Assembly: GCA_022577435.1 (NCBI GenBank)
Contig: JAKOON010000009.1
Span: forward strand, 5,672,671 to 5,736,670
Origin: Embiotoca jacksoni
Lineage: Eukaryota > Chordata > Actinopteri > Embiotocidae
Reading direction: 5' to 3'
DNA length: 64,000 bases
Below are positions 24,901 to 36,040 of this stretch, one piece after another. The first letter of the stretch is position 1. Every line of letters begins with the position of its first letter. The translations under genes and the position numbers were made by a program. Below the pieces are notes generated by a model, which was given only the letters and a program-made list of their open reading frames with translations, was not told the origin of the DNA and did no database searches.

Positions 24901-25239
24901 CGCCGGCTGGGGAGCGAATGTTTTCAAGTTAGTACTTTTACTCGGGATGGCTTATTTTTTTTTTTTTTTTTTTTCTCCTGGATAATCTTAAACCCGTTAC
25001 TATTTCCCACTTTATTTGTATGAATTACTGAAATGTAAGTTTTTGTTTTTGTGAACTGTTACAGTGCTGGAAATTGCTGGTGGTGGGTGCCCATAGTGGC
25101 TCCCTGTGTTGGGGCGCTGCTGGGAACACTGATCTATGAGCTGATGGTTGAAGTCCACCATCCTCCCGACGCCACTGAGGGCCGGCCGGCGGCGCCGGAG
25201 CCGGAGCTCAGGGAACCAGAATGTGAAAAATCCACTTAG
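21958..25239 (+). CDS. aqp10: Aquaporin-10, aquaglyceroporin
   Basis: Six coding exons: 21958-22044, 22660-22786, 23701-23838, 24142-24260, 24710-24927, 25065-25239, giving 287 aa. It is a plasma-membrane channel for water, glycerol and urea. Both pore motifs are visible: GAHLNPAVS at the start of exon 3 and GYALNPARDFGPR in exon 5. The Asp after the second NPAR is the mark of aquaglyceroporins rather than water-only aquaporins. Family-typical hydrophobic segments are present, including LFGCGTVAQ at the start of exon 2 and AGNCWWWVPIVAP near the C-terminus. The start MERLLKKCRIRSQLFRECMAE is a cytoplasmic leader without a signal peptide. Position immediately after hax1 is as in human, which points to AQP10 rather than AQP3, 7 or 9. 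I cannot say which teleost paralogue (a or b) it is. The tail after the last helix is Pro/Glu-rich. Confidence 0.95.
22925..23220. mobile_element. Candidate dispersed repeat in aqp10 intron 2
   Basis: Starts around TTAAAGGAGAACTCCACTTA and includes TACACATCATAGTCTGTCTG. The AAAGGAGAACTCCAC opening is familiar as the end of a common teleost dispersed repeat with ACACATCAAAGTCTGTTT-like sequence. Right boundary uncertain. Confidence 0.4.
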
Positions 25240-25840
25240 TGGTAAAATGAAGCCATGTTAAAGAAGAAGAAAACTGTCTGTATACGGTAAAGGATATTTA
25301 AGATGATGCTGTCTGTGACTGTTTATTTTAGAACAAGTAGATTCTGATTGCTAAAATCTGTTTTTGTGGCATAATTAGACATGCAAGGACAACTAAATCT
25401 AACTTCCACCATTTTGGTAAACCATTCTTGGATGGATTGCTTTAAAAAATGATGTTAATTGTTGGCTGAATCAGCGAGTTAGCCAATGAAATTTAGTAAC
25501 TTCCACTGAAAGGATAAGAAAAACATTTTGTACGGATGTTCATTTACAGATGTTGGCATTCTAACAAACTTAACTACTGCAAGATATCACACAAACATTA
25601 CATTGGCTGATCATCGCGATGTTAGCGTTTAGCTCAAACCATGCCTCAGCAACAACAACAAAAAACCCACTGCTCTGAATGGAAGCCTAAACTCTGCAGA
25701 TGAACCGAGTCAGTCGTCTCTTTTACACATTTATTTTGAAACGGCACAAAAGTGTATGGCATTTCAGCAAGCAGACCACAACCATGGAAAAGAAAATGAC
25801 ATGAAATGTCCACTATTGAGCTATATAAATATGATATGAC

Positions 25841-25842
<2 letters not shown>

Positions 25843-25875
<33 letters not shown>
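25843..25875. repeat. TA dinucleotide microsatellite
   Basis: About 16 TA units followed by a poly-A run. Confidence 0.95.
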
Positions 25876-25882
<7 letters not shown>

Positions 25883-26929
25883 CAAAAAAAAAAAAAAATT
25901 CCACTCGTAGGCCTCCATCACGTGACCATGAAGGCTGTTTTTGAAACGTACAAAAAGAAATGTGAGGACAGCAAGCACGGGTTTCTGTCGATTTAAAAAA
26001 AAAAAAAAAGAAGAAAGAACCGTCTCCAAGAGATAAACATTTGTTTTCATACACATTAAGACAACACAGCCCCCCACAATCTCCCTCTGCTTTGTAATTA
26101 CAAGGTATAGCTAACTCTGGGGGAGGGGGGGAGGATTCTTTTTTTTCCTTTTAAACTTCAAATTGTTTTGGGGAAAAAAAAAAAAGGGGAACAGTACAAG
26201 TACAAATACTATACGTATTCACATTATCATAGCAAGTTACTAAAACCAGAACGCTTTCTTTTTAGTGTAATTGTATGTATTTACATGGCAAAACTCATAC
26301 ACATATACTACCGGCAGGAAGCCTGACCTCTCTTCTTCTAGCTTAACGATTAACAACATCACACATTATTCACACTACACAGGTTACGGGCCTCCAGCAA
26401 CCTCGCCTCCTACTCAAAAGCCTTCTCGTGTCGTAAATCGCACCACGTCCAGTAAGATTTGACGCAACCGACTCGCACAAATACCAACAGCAGTAACGCG
26501 TTTTCGTATAAATAAATATTATAGCAACATAAAAAAAAAAATCTGTGTCAAAATTCCCCCCCAAACGCTCCCCTTCATGCTTCACGATGTCCTGGATTGA
26601 GATCAGTTTTCAATGCCCTCCGGAGGTGTTAAAAGAGCTGGACTTTGAGGCGTGTGAGTTATCACGAACAATGTGGATCTAGGATATCAGCACGACAGCT
26701 GTCGGGGGTACAGCGGGAGGTGTTTGTATTTATGTGCGCAGGGCTGGGTATGGTTCAATGTTTTTTTTTGTTTTTTTTTTTGGTACCATTTCAATACCTT
26801 GAAATCCATTTTGGCAAAAAGAGAATTACTTTTACGATAGTTTTCATGCAGTTTATAGGGGGAAGAAGGGGAACCCAGGTTTTATCCTGTAGCTACAATT
26901 TACAGATGGCCCCTAAAACCAAGCTACCG

Positions 26930-27400
26930 CTCGACCGTTGGTTCCCAACTGGTGGGTCCCAATCCAAAAGTGGGTCGTGGGGCCGTTTTGAGTTGAGTCG
27001 ACTCTACAGGAAAAAAAAAAAAAAAAAAGTTTTATTTTGAAGTCTACTGAATTTTTGCTGCTGCTGCGCTCTTATTTTAGGGACATACGTTTACCAAAAC
27101 ACAAGAGTGCGCGCCTCAGCTGTTTGCTATCAGCGTCGTCGTGACGACAACCAAAATTTTCTCATCGGTAGTTAGCTCTAATCTTTGTAGACGGGGTGAT
27201 AGGATGAGATAAACGTATTCCTATTTCATTGGGTTTTTATACCTGCAGTTGCACTTATTTGGGTTTTTCTGTGTGTGTGTGTGTATGACAGCACATGAAG
27301 GCATTGTGTATTATTGCACTATTGGCACAAAAATCTGGGTCGCGAATCTAAAATAAAGGACAGATGTGGGTCCTGACTCTGGATCAGTGGAGACCCAATT
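26930..27400. mobile_element. Candidate degenerate non-autonomous repeat
   Basis: Opens GTTGGTTCCCAACTGGTGGG with AAAAGTGGGTCGTGG soon after, and closes with GGGTCGCGAATCTAAAATAA and CTGGATCAGTGGAGACCC. GGTTCCCAACTGGTGGGTC with AAAGTGGGTCGC is a recurrent motif of fish dispersed repeats. Classification and ends are uncertain. Confidence 0.4.
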
Positions 27401-28142
27401 TACCAACGCCCCCCCTAAAACACCTCTCGTAAGCTAAAGGTAGATGCTAGTGTGTCCGTCGCCAAAATTCACTTTCGAAATGGTGAAATAAGGCGCTCCG
27501 ATGTAAGCTTTACCAAAGTTGGCGCAGATTTCTCCTCTACACGGGCGGGCCGTCGACTTGGGAGGCTGTGTGTGGTAAACGCCGTGGCTCGCGGATTTCC
27601 TCCCGTGACAACGTAGCAAAAGGTATGCATTTTAAAGCGGGAACATTAGTGTTGTCGTGGCCTCGGTGTGGAAGTTTGGTACGAGAATGACGAGCGTTTT
27701 CTTCCCAACTTAGACGCGACCAAAAGCAAGTTGGTGCCCTAACAGTTTTGAGGTCCGGGTATCCAGCCCTGTGAATGTGTTAACATTTAAGAAACAGGCA
27801 GGTAGCTGCAGTCAGTGCGGAGTGAGAGTGGTTGAAAATGGAAGGACCAAGTGTTGTAGACACAGTACGGCTGATATATAAATGCTTTACTCTGGGAACT
27901 GTTCCACACTAGAGTCTATCACAGGTGAGTTCAGTTAAGTGACGTAATCAAACATGCAATTACAATCGCACAGAAGAGGTGCCATAGAGAGTAAAACTGT
28001 TTGCGGTGGCTTTTAAAAAAAAAAAAAAAAAAAACCCAACTGCGCAGGGGCAGCTCCGTTTCATCGACATTCATATTCTACAGCCGCGACCCTCGACGAC
28101 TCCTTGTAGATGATCCGTCGGGTCTCGGAACCGCCCCCTCCT

Positions 28143-31100
28143 CTACTGGGGCTTGTCCGTCTTGTGCGCGGTGAGGAAGGCCATACCATGGGTCCTGAAG
28201 TGGGTGTTGAGGTCCGAGGCCTTGTCGAAACGCCGGCCGCACACCTTGCAGCTCAGATTGCCGTCGCCGTCCTCGCCCAGCGTCTGCGGGGAGGAGGCGG
28301 GGGAGCCGTCCGGGGAGCCGTGAGCGCGGGGGGTGCCGCGGTCGGCGTCGCCCTGGTTGTCCCGCACTCGGTGAGTGATGAACCGGTGCCTGCTGAGGGA
28401 GCCGGCTGACGCGAAGCACACGCCGCACTGCAGGCACTGGAAGGAGGCGGTGTCGCCCCGGTGCTGGGGGATGTGGCGCTGAAACTCCGCCCCGTCCTCG
28501 GTGGAGAAGCCGCAGGGGACGCAGCGGAAGACGTTGTCTTCCTCCTCCAACTCGTTGGGTCCCAACGACGTCGACGCAACGGCTCCCCTGGTTCTCTTTG
28601 CCGGACCGACGCCCTCCTCTGTGGCGTTTTCTTCCTCGTCTCCTGCCCTGCCGACGGGAGGGCCAACTTCACCGTCTTGTTCTGAGGAGCTGCCTGGTCC
28701 CTCTCCGCCTGTGGCTGCACGCTTCCTGGTCATGGGGGGACCCTGAGGACAGGGGAGGACGGAGAGAGGCTGAACGGCTGAATTTATACCATCGCAAATG
28801 ACGACCGGCGAGTAGCATCCGGCAAATTCAAACTTATTTAGTACGCAAAAGAACTTTTGAAATAAACGTGCGCTACGCAGTACGGGAACGCTGCGGGACG
28901 ACAACTCCTGGTGTGGTCTCGACTCACCTGTCCATCTGTAGTTCTGTGATGGAGCCGAATGTGTTTGTCCAGCAGGAAGCGACTGCCAAAGGTGCGTTTG
29001 CCTTCTGTGCAATATCTGAAAAATAATTCCAGAGGATTGAAGTCACTTCGCCCATCAGACGACTTAGTCGTCAAGTGATTCTTAAATAAAAATGATTTTT
29101 TTGTTTTTTGTTGTATTATTTGTTATAATACAAATTCTTTTTAGCAAAAAAAATTAAAAAGACAAAAACATTTTAAATCGAAGCTTACAGTGGGCTTACA
29201 GTATAAACTAAAACAGGTCTATCACGAAAGCTCGCGTGACTCACTGGCAATGGAAGACTCGTTTGTTTCCCTCGTGAATGACGCGCTCGTGACGTCTCAG
29301 GCTGGAGGACGTGCTGAACGTTCCTCCACAGATACGACAGGGGAACTTTTCAAGTTGGCAGCAGACGTACGGGGGGAGAGAGGGGAGGGGGGGGGGGGTA
29401 GAAAAGATAAGAACACATTAAATCTCGGCTCTCTTCGAATCAGGGTGGATCTTTTTCTGCTTTAAATCAGCCATCAATCTTCGTTTCCTCCCCGAAGGCA
29501 ATAACCTGATTCGGTACGATCCGATGTAAAAAAAAAGACCCACCTTGCCGTGCTCGATCTTCACGTGACTCTGATAGTCGTCGTTGTCGGTGAAGGTGGT
29601 CTGGCACTGAGGGCAGGTCCACTCGGTCGGGGCGCTCGGATGGCCGCTGCCGCCCGCGTTGGCCGCGTGACTCCCCGGCGCTTCGTAGTCCTCGTCGGCG
29701 TCGTCGTCTTCCTCCTCCTCCTCCTCCTCTTCCTCCTCCTCCTGTTCCCGCCCCCAGTCCTCTCCGTCGGAGTTGTCGGGTTTTCCAGACGGTTTTGACT
29801 TGAGGCCGGAAGGGCCGGACGTGTTGGCCGGGGCCGCGGGCGGGTTCGAGGCGTCGGACTGAGACTCCTGTTTGGCCGACGGGCCTCTGTGAGCCGTCTG
29901 AGAGGCACAACAAGTGGATTCGTTAACCGTTGGAAATAATAGTCACTCCACGTTGCGCAGGAGAACGAGCTCGCAGCTGCGCTTTGATTTAATTTAATAA
30001 AATGGCATTATTTTTGACGGCACGAGCGCTAACGCGCTGCTTTTCAACAGGCTCGTTGCAATACTAAGAGATTGTACTTGGTACCGGACTTAGGACGAGG
30101 TCACCGGACGGGAACCTCGCAAAGGCCGATCCAAGAATTGCCGCGTGCCTTCGTTGACACCTCATTCGCCATAGACGGCAACGAATGGGCAACACGTAAA
30201 GGCAAAACACCCGTCGCATGACACCGTATCTATTGCACTTAATTCATCCAGAAACACACCTTGATGTGCTCCATCATGGAACCTTTCTGGGCGTAGAGCT
30301 TGGTGCAGTCGGGGCACTTGAACACGTGCACTTTTTGCTTGGCTAAATGCGTGTCAAAGTGCATGTACAGCAAGGGCTTTTGGGTGAAAACCGTATCACA
30401 CATCACACACTTGTAGATCATTCTGCAGAGGAAGGGGGGAGGGGGGGGGGGGAAGAAAGAAGAACGAATTTAGATGTCGTGGATCTATTTACAAAAATAT
30501 GACCCAAATTTTCCGACGCGTTCTGAGGATATTTGTCTCCGCGTGGGCTGAAAATGTTCCCTCGAGCGTACTTGGCCTGTCCCCCGGTGAGCGTCGGATG
30601 CTGGGTGCTGATGTGGCTCTGGGCGCTGGGGGAAGACTTGAAGGCCATGGGGCAGCTGGGGCACTTGTGGAAGACCTCGCAGTGAGCAGTCTGAATGTGG
30701 GACTTGATGGAGTTCAGCCCCCCGAACACGACCTGGCAGCTCGAGCACCTTGACGAAGCAAAACGGGACAAATTACAACTCCACAACCGAAAATGTGATT
30801 ACGTTTTTGTTTTTTTTTTCTTTTTAACTGTACACCGCCTCCCCTGCATGCCGAATGCATGACGGCTACCTCGCTGTACCGTCCGGCAAAGAGACACTCG
30901 CTTTGTCTGTTATGAAAGTCTCTCGACTTCCTGCGCTGTGAAACTGAAGCCCGGACATTAGCGGGGGCAGTTTTCTTGAGACCTTTCGGCAACAATTCCC
31001 CGTAGCAGTCACGTGACGCGTTAACATTCTGGATAGAGTCTCCGCACCTGTAACCGATGCGCCGGGCGAAGTGCAGACAGGCCTCCTCCAGGTGGGTCTG

Positions 31101-34100
31101 GAAGCTGGCCTGCCGCGCGATCCCGCCGCACTCGGGGCAGACATGAGGCGCCCTGTGTTTGTGGATCCTCTGGTGGGCGGACACGGCACACGAGTTGGGG
31201 AGCATCATGGGAGGCGAGCACTGCGTACATGTCTGAAAGAGGAAAATCAACGATCGGCAGCTGTTCGTGACGGCGCGCGCCGGTCGCGGCGCACGCGCCC
31301 CCCGTACTCGCCCTCGACACTCACCGAGTTGGGAGCGGCTCTGATCTGCTGGAAATGGGTGACCAGCTCGGCCTTGCCGGAGAATTGCGTTTGGCACTCT
31401 GGGCATTTGAAGTTGTTGTACTGCAGCCCCTCGGCCTTCTTGCAGGGCAGAGGCATCAGCGCTTGGGGGCCCTGGGGAGCGCGGCGGACGGGTCGGGGCT
31501 GAGACGCCGCCGGGGACGAGGCGTCCTTCATCGGGCTGGAGTTGGCCGAGGCGGCGGCGGCGCCCCCCGTGGTGGTCGAGGGAGAGGAGACTGGAGGAGA
31601 GGAGGACGAAGAGGAGAGCAGGCCTGGTCAGCCGAAGGTGGAAAACAGAAGGGGACAAATGGGGCGCGTTCGATGAAGACGAGTCGCGAATTGTTCTCCA
31701 GACTGATCTAGTTTTGTGGTCGTTATGGCGTCGAGTAATCGACACAAAATGAAATCGACAACAATTTTGATAATTGAGTCTTGTTCTTATTTTTATTATT
31801 TGCTTCTTTTTTTTTTGTTACTTTTTTTCACAGGTTTTTTTTGGACATTTTACAGGCCAAACAATTAATTTATTTGTTGATTGACCAAAAAGTATTTCTT
31901 TGCAAATTTGATATATTTAATTGTTGGCCAATTATAAAAAGAAAAAGCCAAATATCCTGTTTCCGACCTTTCAAAATGTGAGACTTTTGTGCTTTTCTCC
32001 ACCTTATCTAAATTCAAATTGAAGATAGTTTGAGCTTTTGGACTTTCATTTGGAGAAACAACTCATTTTAAAAACCGATAATTGACGAAATGATAATCAA
32101 AATAATCGTCAGCTGCACCTCTACTTACCCCCAATAGGCGTTATGTCCTGCTGTCCAATCATCTGCTCCACAGTGACCGGCCTCATGACAAGGTGTGAGC
32201 ACTGCATGACCAGCCCACGCTCCTTATGTTCCCTGGCGTGCAGCAGCAGGCTGCACTTATTGAAGAAGGCCAGCCTTTTAGCACAGTGGTTGCAGGTCAC
32301 CTCGATGCGGAGGGATCGCCGGTCGTAGTGTCGTGCCAGGCTGCGCTCCAGGGCGAACGCGTCCCCGCATTCCAGGCAGCGGTATCCTGTGGCCGGGAGC
32401 GGAAGACCCCACTCGGGCGGCGGCGGAGCCGAGAGGTCAGGCTTGTAGCTCGGCAAAAGGTTCTTGCTGTTGAGGATTTTGTTGAAAGCCTCCACCAGGC
32501 TGGACTGACTCCGGGAGATGACGGCTCCTGTGCTGTTGACGATGGAGGCGGGCTTGTTTGGCTGCAGGCCGCCGCCGCCTCCGTTGGCCGTTTTGTTGGT
32601 GGCTGTGCGAACGCTGATCCCGCCGGCGGCGACCGAGAACTTTGGGGAGGAAGTGACGGCGGGCGTTGCCGGCAGCGCAGCGGATTTAGTGATGCTGACG
32701 GCAGTGGCAGAAACCTTCGCCTTGTCGGATGCAGCCATTTTATTTTGGACCTTTGTGGCTGCGGCGAGCATGACGCTGCTGGCTGCGAGGGTGGACACGG
32801 GCAGGGCGTTGAGAGCACTTACTTTCTGGGAAGTTGTTGTCATGTGACCGGTGGACGCGTCGAGTTTTTGGGCCTTGTTTCCAATGACCTTACGTTCCCC
32901 GGTTTGACCTTTAGGGTCCAAACCTTTCCCTGCAGCACCGCCTTTAGGTGCTACCCTTGTGACAGTTCTGGTGATTCCACCGGTGGAGGTTTTAATGGTT
33001 TTTATTCGGACTTTGAGGGGACGGGATGGAGCTCCGGAAGCAGCGGGTGCAGCGATGCCTGCTTCCCCTCCGTCGGCGGACGGAGGTTTGGACTTGCCGT
33101 CACCCACCTCCGTATTTTCCTCACCTGTTCTCGCATTTTCTCCCTTGTCAGCTTTGCCATCAGCGACCCTGTCGATCCCATTCCCCACCTCCATCTCTTC
33201 CTCCTCCTCTTTAGGCTCCCGCAGTTCAGAAGGAGGTGGGGTCGAGGCCACTGCAGGGCTGGAGCACCTCTTAGCTGAGACTTGAGCTGTCGATTTTGGC
33301 ATCTCTGGTTCAGGACTCTCTGGCGAGTCTCTCTCCTCGATGACGTGTTCCGGATGTCTGTCCTCCACCTGGGGACTCTCTGTAGATCCGAGCTGGGGGG
33401 TTGACGAAGTCAGAGACGCCCCTGAAGGAGTGTCCCCAGGTTTAGGCTGAGACGCAGTCGAGGATGTGGGCTGCGCCGAGACGGAGTCGGACTTGTAACG
33501 TCGGCTCAGCTGAGTGCAGGTCGGAGAGTCTGGGTTCTCCTGGATCACCAGCGGACTCCCCAAATCGGGGTCGGAGTCGTCCTCCTCCATCTGCTGGTGT
33601 TGAAATCCAACGGGGCCACCTTTGGGAGCTCCGTTGAAAGGCTGAGATGAGTGCAGTGGGTGCGACGAGGGCGCAGAGGGTGGAGTCGAAAGCAGAGGCT
33701 TGGAAGGTGGAAAAAAAGGCGAGGTTAGTCCGACGGGGCCGGCGGCGGCCAGAGGAGACGACTCGGCCGACAGAGAGGAAGACGAAGGTAACGAAGCTTT
33801 GACCCCGTCTGCCCTCTCCTGTCCCGTATCCTGCTGCTGCTGGTGTTGCTGCTGTAAAAGCTGCATCTTCCTGGCCCGACCCACCGGATCTCCAGATCCC
33901 TGGGCCACAAGCGGTTTAAGTCTGTTGAAAATGTTGCCCCCTTGCTTGTGAGACTTGGCCGTGCTGGCACCTACTGCTTCTGAAGACACTTTCGGGGTGT
34001 TCATGGACCACGGCGCACCGTTTGACTGAGCCTGACTCAGGGGAAGCGGCGTGGAAACGCCAGAGGCCCCGAAACCGTTGTGGTTGAGAGCCTCGGATTC

Positions 34101-34445
34101 AGCAATCCCCGGAGCGCACGCGCCGAGCCTCGGCCCCACATCCACCCCGGCGATCACATCGATGGGGTCCTGGTCTGCGTCACCCTCCCCTCCATCTGCG
34201 GCCTCCAGACGGACTTTATTCTTCACGATGACACTCACGATCGAGGTGTCCGCCTGGGGGTCCGAGGGGCTCGGGGCTCTCAGGGACGACCCCACGCCGT
34301 CGGGCTTTCCCAGGGGTGCGCCCGTGGCTCCGTGGGGCCCCTCGGCCTCATCCGGGGCGGACTGGATGGCCTCTTTGGCATCGATGTCAGGAATGTCAAA
34401 TGCCGCCAACAGGTCATCAAAATCTGGGGTCTTCATGTCCCCCAT
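28143..34445 (-). CDS. znf687: Zinc finger protein 687
   Basis: Nine coding exons read on the minus strand: 34445-32129, 31590-31325, 31232-31048, 30748-30572, 30422-30260, 29897-29544, 29345-29245, 29015-28928, 28742-28143, giving 1416 aa. The start MGDMKTPDFDDLLAAFDIPD is the conserved opening of the ZNF687/ZNF592/ZNF532 family; an upstream in-frame ATG lies beyond the splice acceptor at 34460 and is not used. Residues about 30-680 are disordered (Ser, Pro, Thr-rich). C2H2 fingers begin near residue 690 (YRCLECGDAFALERSLARHY) and continue in exons 2-9, including FKCPECQTQFSGKAELVTHF, CSSCQVVFGGLNSIKSHI, YKCVMCDTVFTQKPLL and a final CKVCGRRFDKASDLNTHF. Exon 6 has a poly-Glu run (GAG repeats, 29703-29745). 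In mammals ZNF687 joins ZMYND8 and ZNF592 in a transcription-regulating complex. Adjacency to psmd4 and pip5k1a matches human 1q21 and favours ZNF687 over its paralogues. Confidence 0.92.
31700..32125. mobile_element. Candidate degenerate dispersed repeat in znf687 intron 1
   Basis: AT-rich intron filled with ATTGATTGACC, GATAATTGACGAAATGATAA and an ATAATCGTCAGCTGCACCTC end next to the exon. The ending resembles the ATAATCG-TTAGTTGCAGC end of a widespread fish non-autonomous element. Confidence 0.4.
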
Positions 34446-36040
34446 ACCGGGATTAACTCCTGCAAAAACATGAAAGGACATGGTGGTAGAAAGCAACAAA
34501 ATACAAAGAGCATGAATCTGACTGTGCTGTTGCCTGTAAACATTTGCTCCTGCCTTACATGCAAAAATGTAAAAGGCCCTTAATATGTTTATATTCTCCA
34601 GGTAAAGTCAGCGTGTACATGTCTCCCAGCGTGTTATCAGGGAAGCCAGACAGTCCAGCTATAAGGGATCCAGAGTTAGCACTTAGCCAGCTAGCGCGCT
34701 AGCGACGGCGTTTGTGCAGCTCTCCTCTCCCCCCCTCCTCCCCCTCCAAAAAAAAAACACCACACACACACACACACAAAAAAAAACACCACCTTTTCCT
34801 TGGAAACGGGTTCACCACTAATTCACTATGAATGGAAAACACCGCCGCGGCCGCGCTTGTTAAAGTGCATGCTAGTCTCTGCAGCGGTGACCACGTACGA
34901 CAAGCCGAGAGGGCGTTTCGTTGCAGCGACCTCGGTTATTTTTTTTTTTTTTGTGGAGCTAACGATGTTCCTTCCCCCCGACCGAGGCCGGCGAGCCAAG
35001 ACACAGAGAGGTGGGGAGAGAGACGGGTCTTTTTTTTTTTTTTTTTTTAGCTTATTAGCTTAGCGCTCGCCATTAAGAAAAAGAAGAAGAAGAAAAAAAA
35101 AAAAAGCATCCGGCGCTGTTTGCTGAGGTGTTTTTTTTTTTTTTTGACAGCAGTAAACAACCCGGTGCTCGCAGGATCGACGACGTCACAGAAAACTGTA
35201 GCCGAGATGTGGATTTTTTTTTAATTTTTTTTTTTTACTTTAATATTTCCACGTATTTTGATTTGTTTACCTGGATATGCGATTCCCGACTATCCTCAGC
35301 TCGTTTTTCAGCTGAAAAAAAAAAAAATGCTAACGCTTCCCGTCACGTGACCGCGGACCATCCTATCAGAGCGCTGGGAAGACAGAGAGGAAAAAAAAAA
35401 AAAAAAAAAATGCACGGACGGACGGAGGGATGCTGCAGACGACACGTACGGGATTTTTTTTTTTTTTTTTTAATTTCTACTGGGAATGATATAAAACATT
35501 AAAAGAGCGTCCGGGACGAGTTTTTTTTTTTTTTGGACATCGGGTAAAGTCGGGACGGTGGACTGTGAAGAGAGCTCGTGGTCAACGATGAGGCTCCAGG
35601 AGCAGCAAAATAAACGCACCGAAAAGGGCCAAATATTTACATATAGCTTTTATTGCAAAAAAAACAAAAACATAAAGACATGGCAGGAGTGGGGCTTTTC
35701 TTCTGGCGGGTCAATTACCATTAATCATACCATTGGAAAGAAATGTAGGGTGAATTTGAGAATAGACTTTTGTATTGCATTTTTTTTTATATATATATAA
35801 TTTATGTTTCTGGGCAAATTATGCAGTCAAAAAAAATACACTTAATAGACATTTGCTACTGTAGTTTTTTTTTTTTTTAATTTTCTTCAGCAGTGGTGCC
35901 TTTGAGTGTCTTGACGGAGAGGGATTGTATCAAATGCAAGAGTGCTGTCATGCAGGGCAGTGCATCAGCAATCTTTTCATATAGTATTAAAGAAATCCTG
36001 CATTTGTCTGTAATTGTTCATTTCTCTCTAGCTATGCTCC
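34446..36040. other. znf687 5' end/promoter and psmd4 3' UTR
   Basis: The znf687 coding exon begins at 34459 with a 14-nt 5' UTR after an acceptor, so at least one upstream non-coding exon is expected; I could not place it. Moderately CpG-rich DNA from about 34650 to 35580 is probably the promoter and contains an unusual cluster of long A and T runs. From 36040 down to about 35630 is the psmd4 3' UTR, with AATAAA on the minus strand at 35654-35649. The two genes are therefore very close, tail to head. Confidence 0.5.

Larger units (their letters stand above)
25240..28142. other. Convergent 3' region of aqp10 (plus) and znf687 (minus)
   Basis: The aqp10 3' UTR occupies the left part; no canonical plus-strand AATAAA was found close to its stop. 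On the minus strand, AATAAA hexamers at 27036-27031 and 25735-25730 could end znf687 transcripts with 3' UTRs of about 1.1 or 2.4 kb. The region holds an AT microsatellite (25843-25875), several A and T runs and a candidate repeat at 26930-27400. No coding exon seen. Confidence 0.5.

Noticed and set aside
32226..33278. 350-codon plus-strand ORF
   Set aside because: Shadow of the large znf687 first coding exon on the opposite strand; composition is that of an antisense frame.
34446..34499. Upstream in-frame ATG extending the znf687 N-terminus
   Set aside because: It lies beyond the TTTTGCAG acceptor at 34460, in intron sequence; the family starts MGDMKTPDFDDLL.
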